Shown piece after piece: positions 11,780 to 21,790 of a stretch of DNA of 64,000 bases. The DNA lies in NCBI RefSeq assembly GCF_023065955.2, contig NW_026622786.1, forward strand, positions 46,796,938-46,860,937, given 5' to 3'. The stretch comes from Ursus arctos (taxonomy: Eukaryota > Chordata > Mammalia > Carnivora > Ursidae). A program made the position numbers and the translations under genes. Numbering within the stretch: position 1 is the first letter of the stretch; every line of letters begins with the position of its first letter. Under the pieces are notes generated by a model. It did no database searches. It was given only the letters and a program-made list of their open reading frames with translations, and was not told the DNA's origin.

Positions 11780-12700
11780 CATTTACTAGGCAAACACTTA
11801 CTGAATGCCTACTCTACTGTTCTAGATGATATGGACACAGTGGTGAGCAAAACAGAGTCCAAGCACTGATAGAACTTACATTGTCTTTAGAGGAAAGAAC
11901 AAGAGACAATAAAAATTAAGTGAATGATATATCAAGTACTATGACCTTTAGGGAAAAGTTAAATGAGGCGAAATGGATAAGGAATGTCAGAGAAGAGAGG
12001 TATGTTGTTATGTAATTGGGAAGTCATCCAGCAAAGTGATTAAGAGTGCTGACTCAAGTCGAAATGCCTACTTGTGACCTAAGCAATGTTACTTAACATT
12101 AAAACTTATGAACTATGTAGAAAAGAGGGTAATATACAATGTTGCTAGTGTTCAGAAAATGTTGCTATTGTTATCATCATCATCCAATGATCATTTTCAT
12201 TAATATTGTTATTTATGTTGGTAAATGAAAATATCATTGAACAGGTGGGACTTGAAAGGAGACTGAAAGTAAATGAGAAAGAAAGCCCTGCAACCCTCAG
12301 GGGGAAAAGCAGTGCAGGCAGAGGGATCTAGAGCACAAAGCCCTTGAGGTGGGAGCCTGATTAGTGAGGTCAAGGAAAAAAAAAAAAGAGAACCAGTAGT
12401 ACTGGACGGGGGTGGAGGATGGGTGGGCATAGAGGAGAAATGTTAAAGAGGTAGTGGCGATCTCAGTTTGAAAGACCCTTAGGACCATCATAAAGAATTG
12501 GTATTTATTAAGTTAAAGGAAAATTTGGATAGTTTAAGGAGAGGAGTGAGATGATCTGATTTTTGTTAGATTATCTCTTACATTTTGTGGAGAGAGTTGT
12601 GTGGGTACAGGCAGAAATGGGACAACAGGAATCTGTTAGGATGTTTGATGTGAGGCAAAATAAAAATGTAGTCAAAAATGATCCCTAAGGTTTTGCCCCT
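11780..12700 (-). repeat. Ancient L2-type repeat, antisense, with MIR-like insert
   Basis: 11790-11900 reads as an antisense L2 3' end (AACACTTACTGAATGCCTAC, then GTGAGCAAAACAGAGTCCA and a LACATT-type 'GAACTTACATTGTC' motif). Further pieces of a widespread old mammalian repeat follow at about 12240-12700 (GGGGGAAAAGCAGTGCAGGC, AAAGCCCTTGAGGTGGGAGC, GAGTGAGATGATCTGATTTT). A MIR-like block interrupts it at about 12010-12200. Divergence is high and the family assignment is from pattern memory only. Confidence 0.5.
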
Positions 12701-13339
12701 GAAAGTGGAAAAAAAGAATTGCTATTTATTAAAATTACTAATTATGCAGGAGGAGCAACTTTGAGGTGGTGGTTGTCAGTGCGAGGAATCTGAAATTCGG
12801 GAATTCAATCCCGCAGTAAGAAAGATATATATCTCAAATATTAATCTGAGTATTGTCGGCTGCACTTTCTTTATCCTTAGCCCTCTCACTTTCACTCTGA
12901 GGGTCAATTTGATTCTACAACTCACACTGAGGTAGAAAACAATGTGGAAAATGAAATAAAGGTTCTCTTTTTAGATGCATAATTATAAGGTTTGGTTTTT
13001 ACGTCTGTGAAACTAGAAAAGATGGAGTGTGAAAATAGGAGGGAGAAGGAGAAGCTTCTCTCACAGAGTACTGAAAAAGAAAGCCAAAGAGATAGAACAG
13101 GAGGAGTTAAAAAGGTGTCCTTCTTCATAAACTGTACTCAAATATTCCTGAACATTTCTCAGACCTACAGAATATTTGACAGTAGGTATGGATACCCCGT
13201 GTGAGGGTAAGGGAGGGGTACTTCTCAATGTGGAACACAACTAGTGCTCTCTAAGAGAGAAGCAATGGTAGATCTATTTTAAGAGGCATTCAGAAGACAG
13301 ATCACATTAAGCCACAAAAGGTTTATTAAATATTTTGGG
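12701..13339. other. Unrecognised sequence
   Basis: No gene or repeat recognised. The overlapping ORFs at 12922-13128 (minus) and 12992-13204 (plus) have no domain signature. Confidence 0.4.
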
Positions 13340-13930
13340 TCAAGAAGCGTTCTGTTCTGGTTACTAACAAACCACCCCAAATCTTAATGGTCTAAAGCAA
13401 AATGCATTCATATCTCTTATGGTTTTATGGGTTGACTATTCTCAGCTAAGTAGTTCTTGCTTGGGGTCTTACATGCTATTTTAGCCAGATGTCAGCTGGG
13501 TCAAGGCATGTCATTTGAAGGCTCCCTTGGACTGGGCATTTAACACAATTCACTCACATGGTTGACAGGTGATGCTGGCATTTGGCTCAAAGTTGAACTA
13601 GGTCTTCTAATCATATGCCTACACCTGGATACTCCCTGGCCTATGTGGTTTGGGCTTCTCACAGCAGGGCAACCAGGTTCCAAAAAAGAGCATCTCATGA
13701 GGGAAAAGTCCCAGGAAAAAGGGTTCCAAAAGGCTCAGGTATAAGCTGCCATCTTCTTATGAATTTGACTGTGAAGTCATCATCACTTCCACAATATTTT
13801 ATTGGTCAAAAGCAAATTACACAAGATACCTAGATTTGAGTGTAAGGAATTACGTATGAACATGGACTTGGATACCAGGAAGTATGGCTCATTGGGAGGC
13901 CATTTTTAGAGACTGGCTAACACACTGTCA
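13340..13930. repeat. Ancient LTR/MaLR-like repeat, probably antisense
   Basis: The run ACAAACCACCCCAAATCTTA, then a GGGTTGACTATTCTCAGCT patch, a TCACATGGTTGACAGGTGAT patch and TATTGGTCAAAAGCAAATTA matches the order of a well-known old mammalian repeat. Its first bases resemble the reverse complement of a MaLR LTR end. I cannot fix the family. The two plus-strand ORFs at 13562-13833 lie inside it and are not genes. Confidence 0.4.
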
Positions 13931-14649
13931 ATTAAGTATAATTTAAAAAATAGTACAGTTAAAAACATAAACCAAAATCCTTTTTAATTGTATTGTTTGG
14001 GTTCATAACAATTTTTCTCTAATATAAAAGCAATATAAAACCTGTGTTTACTATAGAAAATTCTGAAAATGTTGACAAGAAAAAAGAAAATATAAGAACC
14101 TATTAATTACATCATAAATAGATAACTCACACATAATAGGTGGTTAGTAAGTATTTGTTCAGTTAATGAATTGTCAAATTAATTGACACTGGCATTTTTG
14201 TATGTAACTTTGAAATCAAGGATAACAATATTTAGAATTTTAATCTTCTTTTTGTTAAAATTATAGCATAAATATATTTTATTTTACTGAATATTTTACT
14301 CCACAGCCATTTTATTATATGGAATAGCCCCAATTATTAATTTCTTTTTACTCAAAATTTAGGTGATTTTTAAACTTTTGCTATTACTGTTTTTTCAAAA
14401 GGAACATCCTAGTAATTAAAGCTCTACTTCTTATGATTAATTTTTATTAGAATCAAAAGTGAGACAGTTTTAAGATTTTTTAAATCTGCACTGTGAATTT
14501 TCCTCTAAAAAGGCTAAAACAAAACCTAAAACTACCATAAGCACAGTTTGGGAGTTTTCATTTCCCCACACTCAACTAATGAACTTCTTCCAATATGGAA
14601 AACAGGAAAATTTTCTTTTTGTCCATTTGTTATTCAATTACTGGTAAAA
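13931..14649. other. Unrecognised AT-rich sequence
   Basis: AT-rich, with no ORF or repeat that I recognise. Confidence 0.45.
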
Positions 14650-14663
14650 CTGAACAAATTTCT

Positions 14664-14874
14664 TTTCTTTTTTTTTTTTAAGATTTCATTTTTTTAAATT
14701 TCTATGACAGAGAGAGAGAGACAGCCAGCGAGAGAGGGAACACAAGCAGAGGGAGTGGGAGAGGAAGAAGCAGGCTCCCAGTGGAGGAGCCCGATGTGGA
14801 GCTCAATGCCAGGACTCTGGGACCACATCCTGAGCTGAAGGCAGATGCCTAACGACTGAGCCACCCAGGAGCCC
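14664..14874 (-). mobile_element. CAN-SINE, antisense
   Basis: The reverse complement shows the SINE head (CCACCCAGGAGCCCC on this strand), the GAGGAAGAAGCAGGCTCC middle and an oligo-T lead from the poly-A tail. A perfect 14-base target-site duplication, CTGAACAAATTTCT, lies at 14650-14663 and 14875-14888. Confidence 0.95.
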
Positions 14875-15297
14875 CTGAACAAATTTCTATCTGCTTAAAG
14901 ACCATTTATAGTTCTTCTGTAATTTTTCCGTTCAGGGACTTAATTTTTCCCATTAAAATAAGAAAGAGTTTTTTGATACCACATTATATATTCTTAAAAA
15001 TGTCATGAGAAAATGGATAAAATACAAATTCTAAATATTATAGTCTAAGTTACATCTGTGACTGACCTCATGGGCCAGCACATAAGAATATTCAGATTCA
15101 GAAATAGGAATAGAGAATAATTATTGTCAATTTACTTGGGAACCAATTTTTGTCACCCTTTGTGATGTATTTATGTTGTAATTATTATCATCAAAACTCT
15201 ATTCTTCAAAATAATTCTAAAAGTAGTAGAGAAGTAATTCATCTCCTTGATTCCGTGTACTGTCTACTGAATTTTACTGAAATTTTAAGGAACTTTA

Positions 15298-15493
15298 TTT
15301 AATTTTTTTTTAAGATTTTATTTATTTATGTGACAGAGAGACAGCCAGCGAGAGAGGGAACACAGCAGGGGGAGTGGGAGAGGAAGAAGCAGGCTCCCAG
15401 CGGAGGAGCCTGATGTGGGGCTCAATCCCAGAATGCCGGGATCATGCCCTGAGCCGAAGGCAGACACTTAACGACTGCACTACCCAGGCGTCC
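15298..15493 (-). mobile_element. CAN-SINE, antisense
   Basis: It shares its subfamily features (CAGCCAGCGAGAGAGGGAAC, GGAAGAAGCAGGCTCCCAGC) with the copy 420 bases upstream. A 21-base target-site duplication with one mismatch lies at 15277-15297 and 15494-15514, so this is an independent insertion and not a local duplication. Confidence 0.95.
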
Positions 15494-15514
15494 CTGAAAC
15501 TTTAAGGAACTTTA

Positions 15515-16230
15515 GAGAAAAGTTACAAACTTTTAAATTTGAGGGACTAGACAGCAGCTCAGAAGCATGCACCGATTTGATGGGAAAAAAGATTGTTCCT
15601 AAATAATATTAATAAATAATAAATGAATAAATAACTACCATCTACACCACAGCCAAACAGGGAACAACATAAAGCTTTCAGTTTTCTAGAAATTTGTATT
15701 TTGTGCTCCATGCCAAGCACTGCTTAGCCACTAAGCTGAATGGCTACATAAAATATAAAGTTCCTTAGAATATTTTATGCTTTGCTGGTAACCAATAGTT
15801 ATCACTAATGAGAGACATTAGAATTATCATTATCAAAAACTAATATAATAATCTAACTATATACCATATTATCTAACTAAATAAATGTTCACATTCCAAC
15901 AATTCAACTCTGTAATCAACCGCATAAGAATAGAATATAGTTATTATCTCCTAGGAAAGTGTTGCTGTCATGCCTGTGATTGCAGTTCTTTAAAAACACT
16001 AAGATAAATGTATTTCCTATCTACCATACGGTTTTATATGTTTTTTTGGATTTATGAAATAGTCTCAAATTTTTCTATTAGTCTACTTATTGAAAGTCAC
16101 TTCCATGCCACCTCATAAAACCTATGAGAAATCATTTCTGCTATCAGAACCTGACAATTTATGCATATAAGCACTTTGCTATATATTATCTAAGAAAAAT
16201 CCCGCTATGATATTAAGTATATTGTCATAT
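15515..16230. other. Unrecognised AT-rich sequence
   Basis: No gene or repeat recognised. AATAAATAATAAATGAATAA simple sequence occurs near 15605-15630. Confidence 0.45.
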
Positions 16231-16870
16231 TTTATACTTTAGGGAGTGAAGCAGGAGTGAATTTAGAGATCAAAGTAGACCGCGTATTAGTGAAGAAGCC
16301 AGGAGCCATACTGGGCAGCCCAAGAATGGACACCGTACTCACCATTTCATGCCACTTCAGGTTCTTGAACTTGTCTTGCTTCTGAAATCTGCCTGCAGAC
16401 GCTATAACAACAATTCCTTGTTCTCTTGAGATGATATGTTCAAAGAAACAATAGTTTATGCAGCCTCTGGGAAGACTCCGCACAACTGAGTGATCAGCTT
16501 TGTTACAAAGCTGTGGACAGCTTGGAAATACAGTCTTCTTTATCCATTCTCCCTCTTTCACTGCCTCATTCTTCTTCTTCCCTAATTTTTTGTTTCTGGA
16601 AGTGTTTTCGCAAACAGGCTGTCACCAAACTGAGCCTTCTAAGGACTCCACGCTAGAATAGTTTCCCAGTGACTGGATCCTCCGAGCAAAATGAGGAGAG
16701 AGATCCCAAGCTAAAAGGTGTTCAGGGGGTCCAGGAACACAAAAGGGGAAGCCTAGGTACTTAAAACTGAAGTTAGGCAAAGAAAGGACTATCACATACA
16801 GAAGTGTGGACCCTGTTGTGAAAAGGCATTGCAGTCTTTGGAATAACAAAAGTAACAACAATTATCTTTG
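16231..16870 (-). other. Unassigned antisense ORF with a splice-donor-like site
   Basis: On the minus strand a frame stays open from an in-frame stop near 16620 down to 16232, about 130 codons in all. The N-terminal part is lysine-rich (KKLGKKKNEAVKEGEW). Near its middle, at about 16340, the sequence GAAATG is followed by GTGAGTAC, a strong match to a 5' splice site. I do not recognise the peptide, which contains SREQGIVVIASAGRFQKQDK. No clear acceptor precedes it; CACTTCCAG near 16600 is weak. It could be a real exon, a decayed retrocopy or part of an unrecognised repeat, and codon-level evidence does not decide between them. The minus ORF at 16622-16861 is separate and equally unassigned. 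Confidence 0.25.
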
Positions 16871-17019
16871 AAACTTTGGAAACATATCAAAATAATTACG
16901 TGAAAACAATTATTTGCATTTTTAGTAGTGCTCTATTTCGGTTTTATTCCTACACATTCTATCATTAGAATGGCTTTTAAAACTGCAACAGATTTCTGGC
17001 CAAATTTATATAAGTGTGT

Positions 17020-17440
17020 TTGTTTACAAATTGGTTCTCTTACACAGAGGGCAAAGAGAGACCAAAGAAAGAGGCTGACCACTCTAGATGGGAAAGCAGC
17101 AGTTTTCACAAGCAGGAAACTCATAGGTGAAGCTTGTCTTGGGAAATCACAAAAGGAGTAAATCTCTGCCCCTGCATGCCACAATCTTAAAAGTTTATAG
17201 ACGAGCTTTAACGGGGTCAACTCACTTATATATTCAGTCCAGACGGTCTCATCTTGTCTCAAGCCTGAAACTTTGAAAACAGCACCCACTGTGGCAACGC
17301 CGGCCGAACATAAATTCCGAGGACAGGGTGTGGGGAGGAGCCTCCAATTGCCCAGATCCAGCTGGCAGGGTCAAGCGGAGGTCATGGCTTGTCAATGAGC
17401 TCCAACATCCTACACCTTATTAAGGGCTCTTACAATCTCA
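17020..17440 (-). repeat. 3' LTR of the retroviral remnant
   Basis: It aligns with 20450-20860. Shared landmarks on the plus strand are TTTACAAATTGG, GAGAGACCAAA, GAGGCTTGTCTT-like, ATCTTAAA.GTTTATA and CCTCCAATTGCCCAG. Read on the minus strand, TATAAAC precedes TTTTAAGATT, a likely core promoter relic. A purine run (minus strand GGAAAAGGAGG, about 17445-17456) lies just upstream of the LTR and may be the polypurine tract. Confidence 0.85.
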
Positions 17441-17569
17441 TATGCCTCCTTTTCCACAATGTGCCCTGAACTGTCAACAAGGGGTTTCATTAGCAAGAAG
17501 GCAGCTCATCTGTTGGCTATCTGGCTGAATTAGAGGTAGATACCATAGCAACATGCAAGAGAAAACATA

Positions 17570-18150
17570 GATTAAGATAATGACTACCAAAATAAGTAAC
17601 AATTTTTTTGTTAAGAATCTCATGATCTGAGACACTGATTTATTAAGTCCCCTAGGCTGGAGGTGAGTTCACTCTGGTGTTCATCTGTTCTCATGTGATT
17701 TAATAAAGATAATACATTCGCAGACTGATTAAGTAGGAACACATAACATTCTGTTTGGATAATGACACAGGTGCCTCCTTGCAAGGCAATAATAATATCC
17801 AAGGCCATCTTATTTTGGAGGACAACTGTTCTCCTCAGACACATTTCCATGTTTGGTAAAGACAGGCTTTGTTAGCGATCATTTAAAGCCTGTTGGGTGA
17901 ATTTAATAAGGTGGATTTAATAATTTAATATAACATTCTCCAGGCCAATGGCAGGAGCAAAGAAGGTGGCCAAATGATCATACTACTGGAAAACAGAACA
18001 TTTCCACCTGGGCTTGAGGAGAGGGAAGTTATCAGCTTTAGGAACTTGAGATCGTGTATATACCATACATTTTGGGTGGAGGAAACAGCACTGCCAGGCA
18101 TGAGGAAATGGACTGGGGACACAGTATGCCAGAACAGGACCCTCATTTTC
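17570..18150 (-). pseudogene. Retroviral envelope transmembrane-subunit remnant
   Basis: The open stretch at 17620-17850 (minus, 76 codons) shows the conserved ectodomain pattern of gammaretrovirus-like transmembrane subunits: LQNKMALD at residues 11-18, then GGTCVIIQTECY at residues 25-36. The family normally has C-x6-C-C here; the sequence keeps C28 and C35, but the next cysteine is tyrosine, so the disulfide link to the surface subunit would be lost. Downstream, past stop codons, is a hydrophobic stretch that fits the membrane anchor. Upstream to about 18150 lies degraded envelope sequence with stops. In a live virus this subunit drives membrane fusion; here it is broken and lacks most of the surface subunit. 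Confidence 0.8.
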
Positions 18151-18172
18151 TCCCCTTTTTTACTAGTGTGTT

Positions 18173-18525
18173 TCTTTTTTATTTATTTTATTTTATTTTA
18201 TTTTTGTTACGTAAATTAACCAACATATAGTACATCATTAGTTTCTGATGTAGTGTTCAGTGATTCATTAGTTGTGTATAACACCCAGTGCTTATCACCA
18301 CACGTGCCCTCCTTAATACCCATCACCCTGTTACCCCATCCCCCCACCCTCCTCCCTTCTGTAACCCTCAGTTTGGTTCCCTGAGTCCGGAGTCTCTCAT
18401 GGTTTGTCTCCCTCTCTGAGTTCTTCCCATTCAGTTTTCCCTCCCTTCCCTATGGTCCTCTGCACCATTCCTTATGTTCCACATACGAATGAAACCATAT
18501 GATAATTGTCTTTCTCTGCTTGACT
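18173..18525 (-). mobile_element. Short 5'-truncated LINE-1 inside the retrovirus
   Basis: Oligo-T/(TTTTA)n is followed by the antisense carnivore L1 3' UTR (ACACCCAGTGCTTATCACC, GTGCCCTCCTTAATACCC, TGATAATTGTCTTTCTCTGC). It stops at GCTTGACTT. It sits between the protease remnant and the envelope remnant, where polymerase should be. I see no target-site duplication. Confidence 0.9.
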
Positions 18526-18589
18526 TCAAAAATGATATAGTAGACTTTCTAGTTTCCTTTCTGGGTTTGCTTACTCTAACCTAAAGGCA

Positions 18590-18990
18590 AAATTTACGCA
18601 TAGAGTTTTGCAGAGTTTGACCTTATACCATATCAATGCCCAACATGCTCTCTGGAATTAAAGATATAAAAACAAATCCCAGATTCTTGTGAGTGAGAAC
18701 ATCCAACTTGCAGTATCAAAGGGACCTTTCTGACCATAACTGTTTCCCTCTAGAACCATCCATGGCACTGAGGGAGACAGAAAACTTCTAAGGGTTAACA
18801 TGTGTTAGAGTATATTTGACTCCAATGTCAACCTGATCTGTCACCTTTTGTTTATCTCTGGGTGACCAGTAAATAGTGAGCTCAACATGTGGCCTCTGAC
18901 CACCTCCAGTGGCCCTCACCTGGAGGCATTCCTGGCCTACATCCCATACCCAGGGTGTGGGAGCCATCTGTTCTACATAAGACCACATCC
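18590..18990 (-). pseudogene. Retroviral protease (retropepsin) remnant
   Basis: Near the end of the minus-strand ORF at 18788-18988 is VDIGVKYTLTH, which corresponds to the retropepsin active-site box D-T/S-G-A with T and A replaced. A stop follows shortly after. Past it the frame continues with a DG-containing flap-like stretch. Then, in a second frame near 18630-18680, ESMLGIDMV resembles the conserved C-terminal box before the polymerase start. At least one frameshift and two stops are present, so this is a dead aspartic protease fragment that once matured the Gag-Pol polyprotein. Confidence 0.65.
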
Positions 18991-20440
18991 CTGAGCCCTC
19001 TGCTGAAGTAGGTGGGGTATCAGGGATGGTAAGGGGCAGGTGGGGGGCGTCTAAACTGTTTCAGTTTTAAGGCTTTCCACAGGCGAACCAACTGTGTTGG
19101 GTTGCCAGTCTATCTGTTCAGGTGTGGTGGTGGCAGCAATGAGGTCAAACCACAGTTGCTTCCAGGTTACTTTGACCAGACTCCTTACAGTCAATTGTGA
19201 TAGCCTTTTGAATTTTTGAGCACCCTCTCTGTCTTGAGTCTTTCAAACAGCCTATAACCAAACCTAGGATTTGTCATTTTCCCCCAGATCATTAATGGAT
19301 TGCCCAACATCATAAATATCTATTCCATGACTGGACACAGCATGAATGTCAATGTCCCATATCAGATGCTGGGGGTAGACTGGAGTATTTGACTTTCATT
19401 TCTGCAGTAAATGTGGCATGATCAGGGCCTTCAAAGACAGGAGTGTGGATGGTCTGTTTCATTCCCAACTTCCTAAGGCTTTGTTGTACTTCCTCTATAA
19501 ACTTCCAGACTCACACATGCCCTGGGAGATTCCCCCTCATTGGACCAACACTACCTGCAGGCTAGAATAATCTGATCTATAAAGAAGTGAGTATCTTGAA
19601 CCCCCAGAAGGCCATGTAGGTGGAGGGCAGAGTGTTGCTCATTTTCTCTGCCTCCTGCCCCGTCAGAGAAATGCCATCCTCCTCCCCAGCCATCCTAACC
19701 ATGCCTGGATATTTTCCCTGACCTTTTTCTGGGACTTCGCAGCTATATCAGCAAGCTCAGTGGGAGTATATTCTCTCATCAAAACATTTCCCGAATTGGG
19801 TGCTGCCTGGCTGGCTGGAGTTGTTGCTTGCTTTTGCTTCCCTCTGTATTAGGGGCTGGATGGTACAGGGATTTTGTCTGTTTCACTGTCAATCACCACA
19901 ACATCCTCCATTCACTTTCCTCACTTTCCCAGGGATTCCACCTCTGAAGTTCCAATCAGTCTTTGTCACAGTACTTGAACCTTAATCCACAGCAGCCTGC
20001 ACCTTCTTAGCTTTGTAAAATGGCAGATGAAGGTCTCCACTTACTATCCTGCTCTCTCACCTTGTCCGCCAGCTCCAAAGCTAGAAAAGTCGTGACCAAC
20101 CACTCATCCTTTTCTAAACTCACCTCTTCTTCCAACTTTCTAACTTGAGCTTCAGCCTCTAGTTGACATTGGTAACTAGCTATACTGCCCACAATAGAGG
20201 CCAGCCCACAGCAGCAGCCACCCATTCTCTTCTCTGCCACTGATCTATGCACAGTTCTTCAAACAAGTGCATTTGACTAGCTGGCATTTTGGAGGTGTCC
20301 CCATATTCACACTGCTGTCCACAAGCACCTAATATATAGGCCACCCTCCTCACATAGGGGTTGATAGCCAACTCGGGATTTCTCCCCTTAGATGCCTCTT
20401 TCCCAAGGCCCATTTTTTTTGGTCTCCTGGCAAGCTCACC
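18990..20440 (-). pseudogene. Retroviral gag remnant
   Basis: This span lies between the 5' LTR and the protease remnant and has the usual gag length of about 1.5 kb. An ATG at 20411-20413 (minus) opens MGLGKEASKGRNPE, whose glycine at position 2 would suit N-myristoylation, typical of matrix domains. A frameshift near 20200 moves the frame into a polar, helix-forming stretch (EAEAQVRKLEEEVSLEKDEW) at about 20090-20160. The rest carries many stops. The assignment is mainly positional. Confidence 0.55.
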
Positions 20441-20449
20441 AATTTTTGG

Positions 20450-20860
20450 TTTACAAATTGGCCTCCTTACACAGAGTGTTAGGAGAGACCAAAAAGAGAG
20501 GCAGACCACTCCAGATTGGTAGGTGGCAGCTTAGTAAGCAAGGTAACTTATACATGAGGCTTGTCTTAGGCAGTCAAGATGAGTAGATCTCTGCACCTGC
20601 CTACCAGAATCTTAAAGGTTTATATAGATGCCTTAATTGGGTTCAGTGACATATTCAGTGCAGATCATCTTAACACCTTGCTCTCTCAAGATTGTGTCCT
20701 TGAAGAGGCTCCTCCTGTGGGAACTGTGGGAAAACTTAATATTCCAAGGACAGGGGAGAAGGTAAGTAACCTCCAATTGCCCAGGTCCAGTGCACAGAAG
20801 AAACAGTGGTCACATCCTCTCAATGACCTCCTTCAGCATAGTCTAATGCTTATTATAGGA
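20450..20860 (-). repeat. 5' LTR of the retroviral remnant
   Basis: Direct repeat of 17020-17440 in the same orientation. Read on the minus strand a TATATAAACC lies at about 20620, followed by CTTTAAGATTCT, consistent with a promoter relic. The right end is bounded by a MER5-type element starting near 20862. Confidence 0.85.
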
Positions 20861-20861
20861 A

Positions 20862-21012
20862 GTGTGGTCTATGAGCAGCAGCGTTGGCTTCATCTGGGAT
20901 CTTGTTAGAAATGAATCATTTCAGGCCCTTCTTCAGACCTGTTGAGTCTGCTTTGCTTCTTACTAATATTCACTGATGATTCACATGCATTGAAGTTTGA
21001 AAAACATTAAAC
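20862..21012 (+). mobile_element. MER5A-like hAT DNA transposon relic
   Basis: GTGGTCTATGAGCAGCAGCG, then GGGATCTTGTTAGAAATGAA and a terminal GATTCACATGCATTGAAGTTTGA-like end follow the MER5A order. The element is non-autonomous and short. Confidence 0.75.
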
Positions 21013-21139
21013 ATTGAAAAACATAAACATTGTCTCCATAAAGACAAATCAATTTGTTAAATGGTACCTTAGTAAATAAAACCTGATTATTGTTTCCAAG
21101 GAGCAAAATGCTGGTTGAGTGAGGGGGGAAAAGGAGAAG

Positions 21140-21370
21140 AAACTAACAAATACTGAGTACTTACACTAAGTCAGGCACTTTACTTGAAGACTCACTAATG
21201 TTATCACATTTAATATTACCACAAAAACTCAATGGAGCAGTATTATAACCCTACTTCACTGATGAGTATACTGAGGTTAAATAACTTATCAGAGATCACA
21301 TACTCAATAAATCTTGGTCAAATAGTTCTGTGTCCAAAAATTACACACCCTCTTCTGTACCCAAAGTTCA
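21140..21370 (-). repeat. MIR element, antisense
   Basis: Antisense MIR order: TACTGAGTACTTACACTAAG, AGGCACTTTACTTGAAGAC, then TGATGAGTATACTGAGGTTA and AACTTATCAGAGATCACA. Confidence 0.8.
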
Positions 21371-21554
21371 ATGCACATGAAAAAGTTATCAATAATTCAT
21401 GAGAAAACTGAGAATAATAAGTAAATACATTTGGCACAGATTTTAAATTATCAAAGTGATAAGAAGACAGTATTATCATTGTGGACTGGTTTACTAAAAA
21501 AAATGATTCACAGAAGGTTGAATTAGAAAATGCTATAAGATAAACTTATACTAT

Positions 21555-21790
21555 TTATGATATCAGCTACATATTTAGCACTGTGCTAAGTAAACTTTTA
21601 CATTCATTATCTGATTCTAAACCAGCCTCATTAGGTGCAAAATATCTGCCAATTTGGAGATTAAGAAACAAGACAAACAAACAAAAAACAGAGACTCAAT
21701 GAGTTTAAGAAATAAACTAAGTTCACAGAGCAAATAAGGGACAGAATTGTGAGTTCAGAGTATCTAAAGCTATGACATTCCCAAATACCA
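21555..21790 (-). repeat. MIR element, antisense, diverged
   Basis: AGCACTGTGCTAAGTAAACT, CATTCATTATCTGATTCTAA and GAGACTCAATGAGTTTAAGA are in MIR order. A small (ACAA)n expansion near 21670 interrupts it. Confidence 0.7.

Larger units (their letters stand above)
17020..20860 (-). mobile_element. Endogenous retrovirus remnant (class I-like), polymerase deleted
   Basis: Two alignable direct repeats of about 420 bases (17020-17440 and 20450-20860) flank about 3 kb. Read on the minus strand the order is 5' LTR, a gag start, gag remnants, a retropepsin remnant, a short L1 insertion, an envelope transmembrane-subunit remnant, a purine run and the 3' LTR. Reverse transcriptase, RNase H, integrase and most of the surface subunit are missing. 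Stops and frameshifts break every reading frame, and the LTRs differ by many substitutions and indels, so the insertion is old. The class I assignment rests on the transmembrane subunit pattern. I did not find target-site duplications or a primer-binding site that I could assign to a tRNA. Confidence 0.85.

Noticed and set aside
20445..20470. Retroviral primer-binding site next to the 5' LTR
   Set aside because: A TTGGTGAGC lies at the right place on the minus strand, but the following bases do not fit a tRNA 3' end that I can name.
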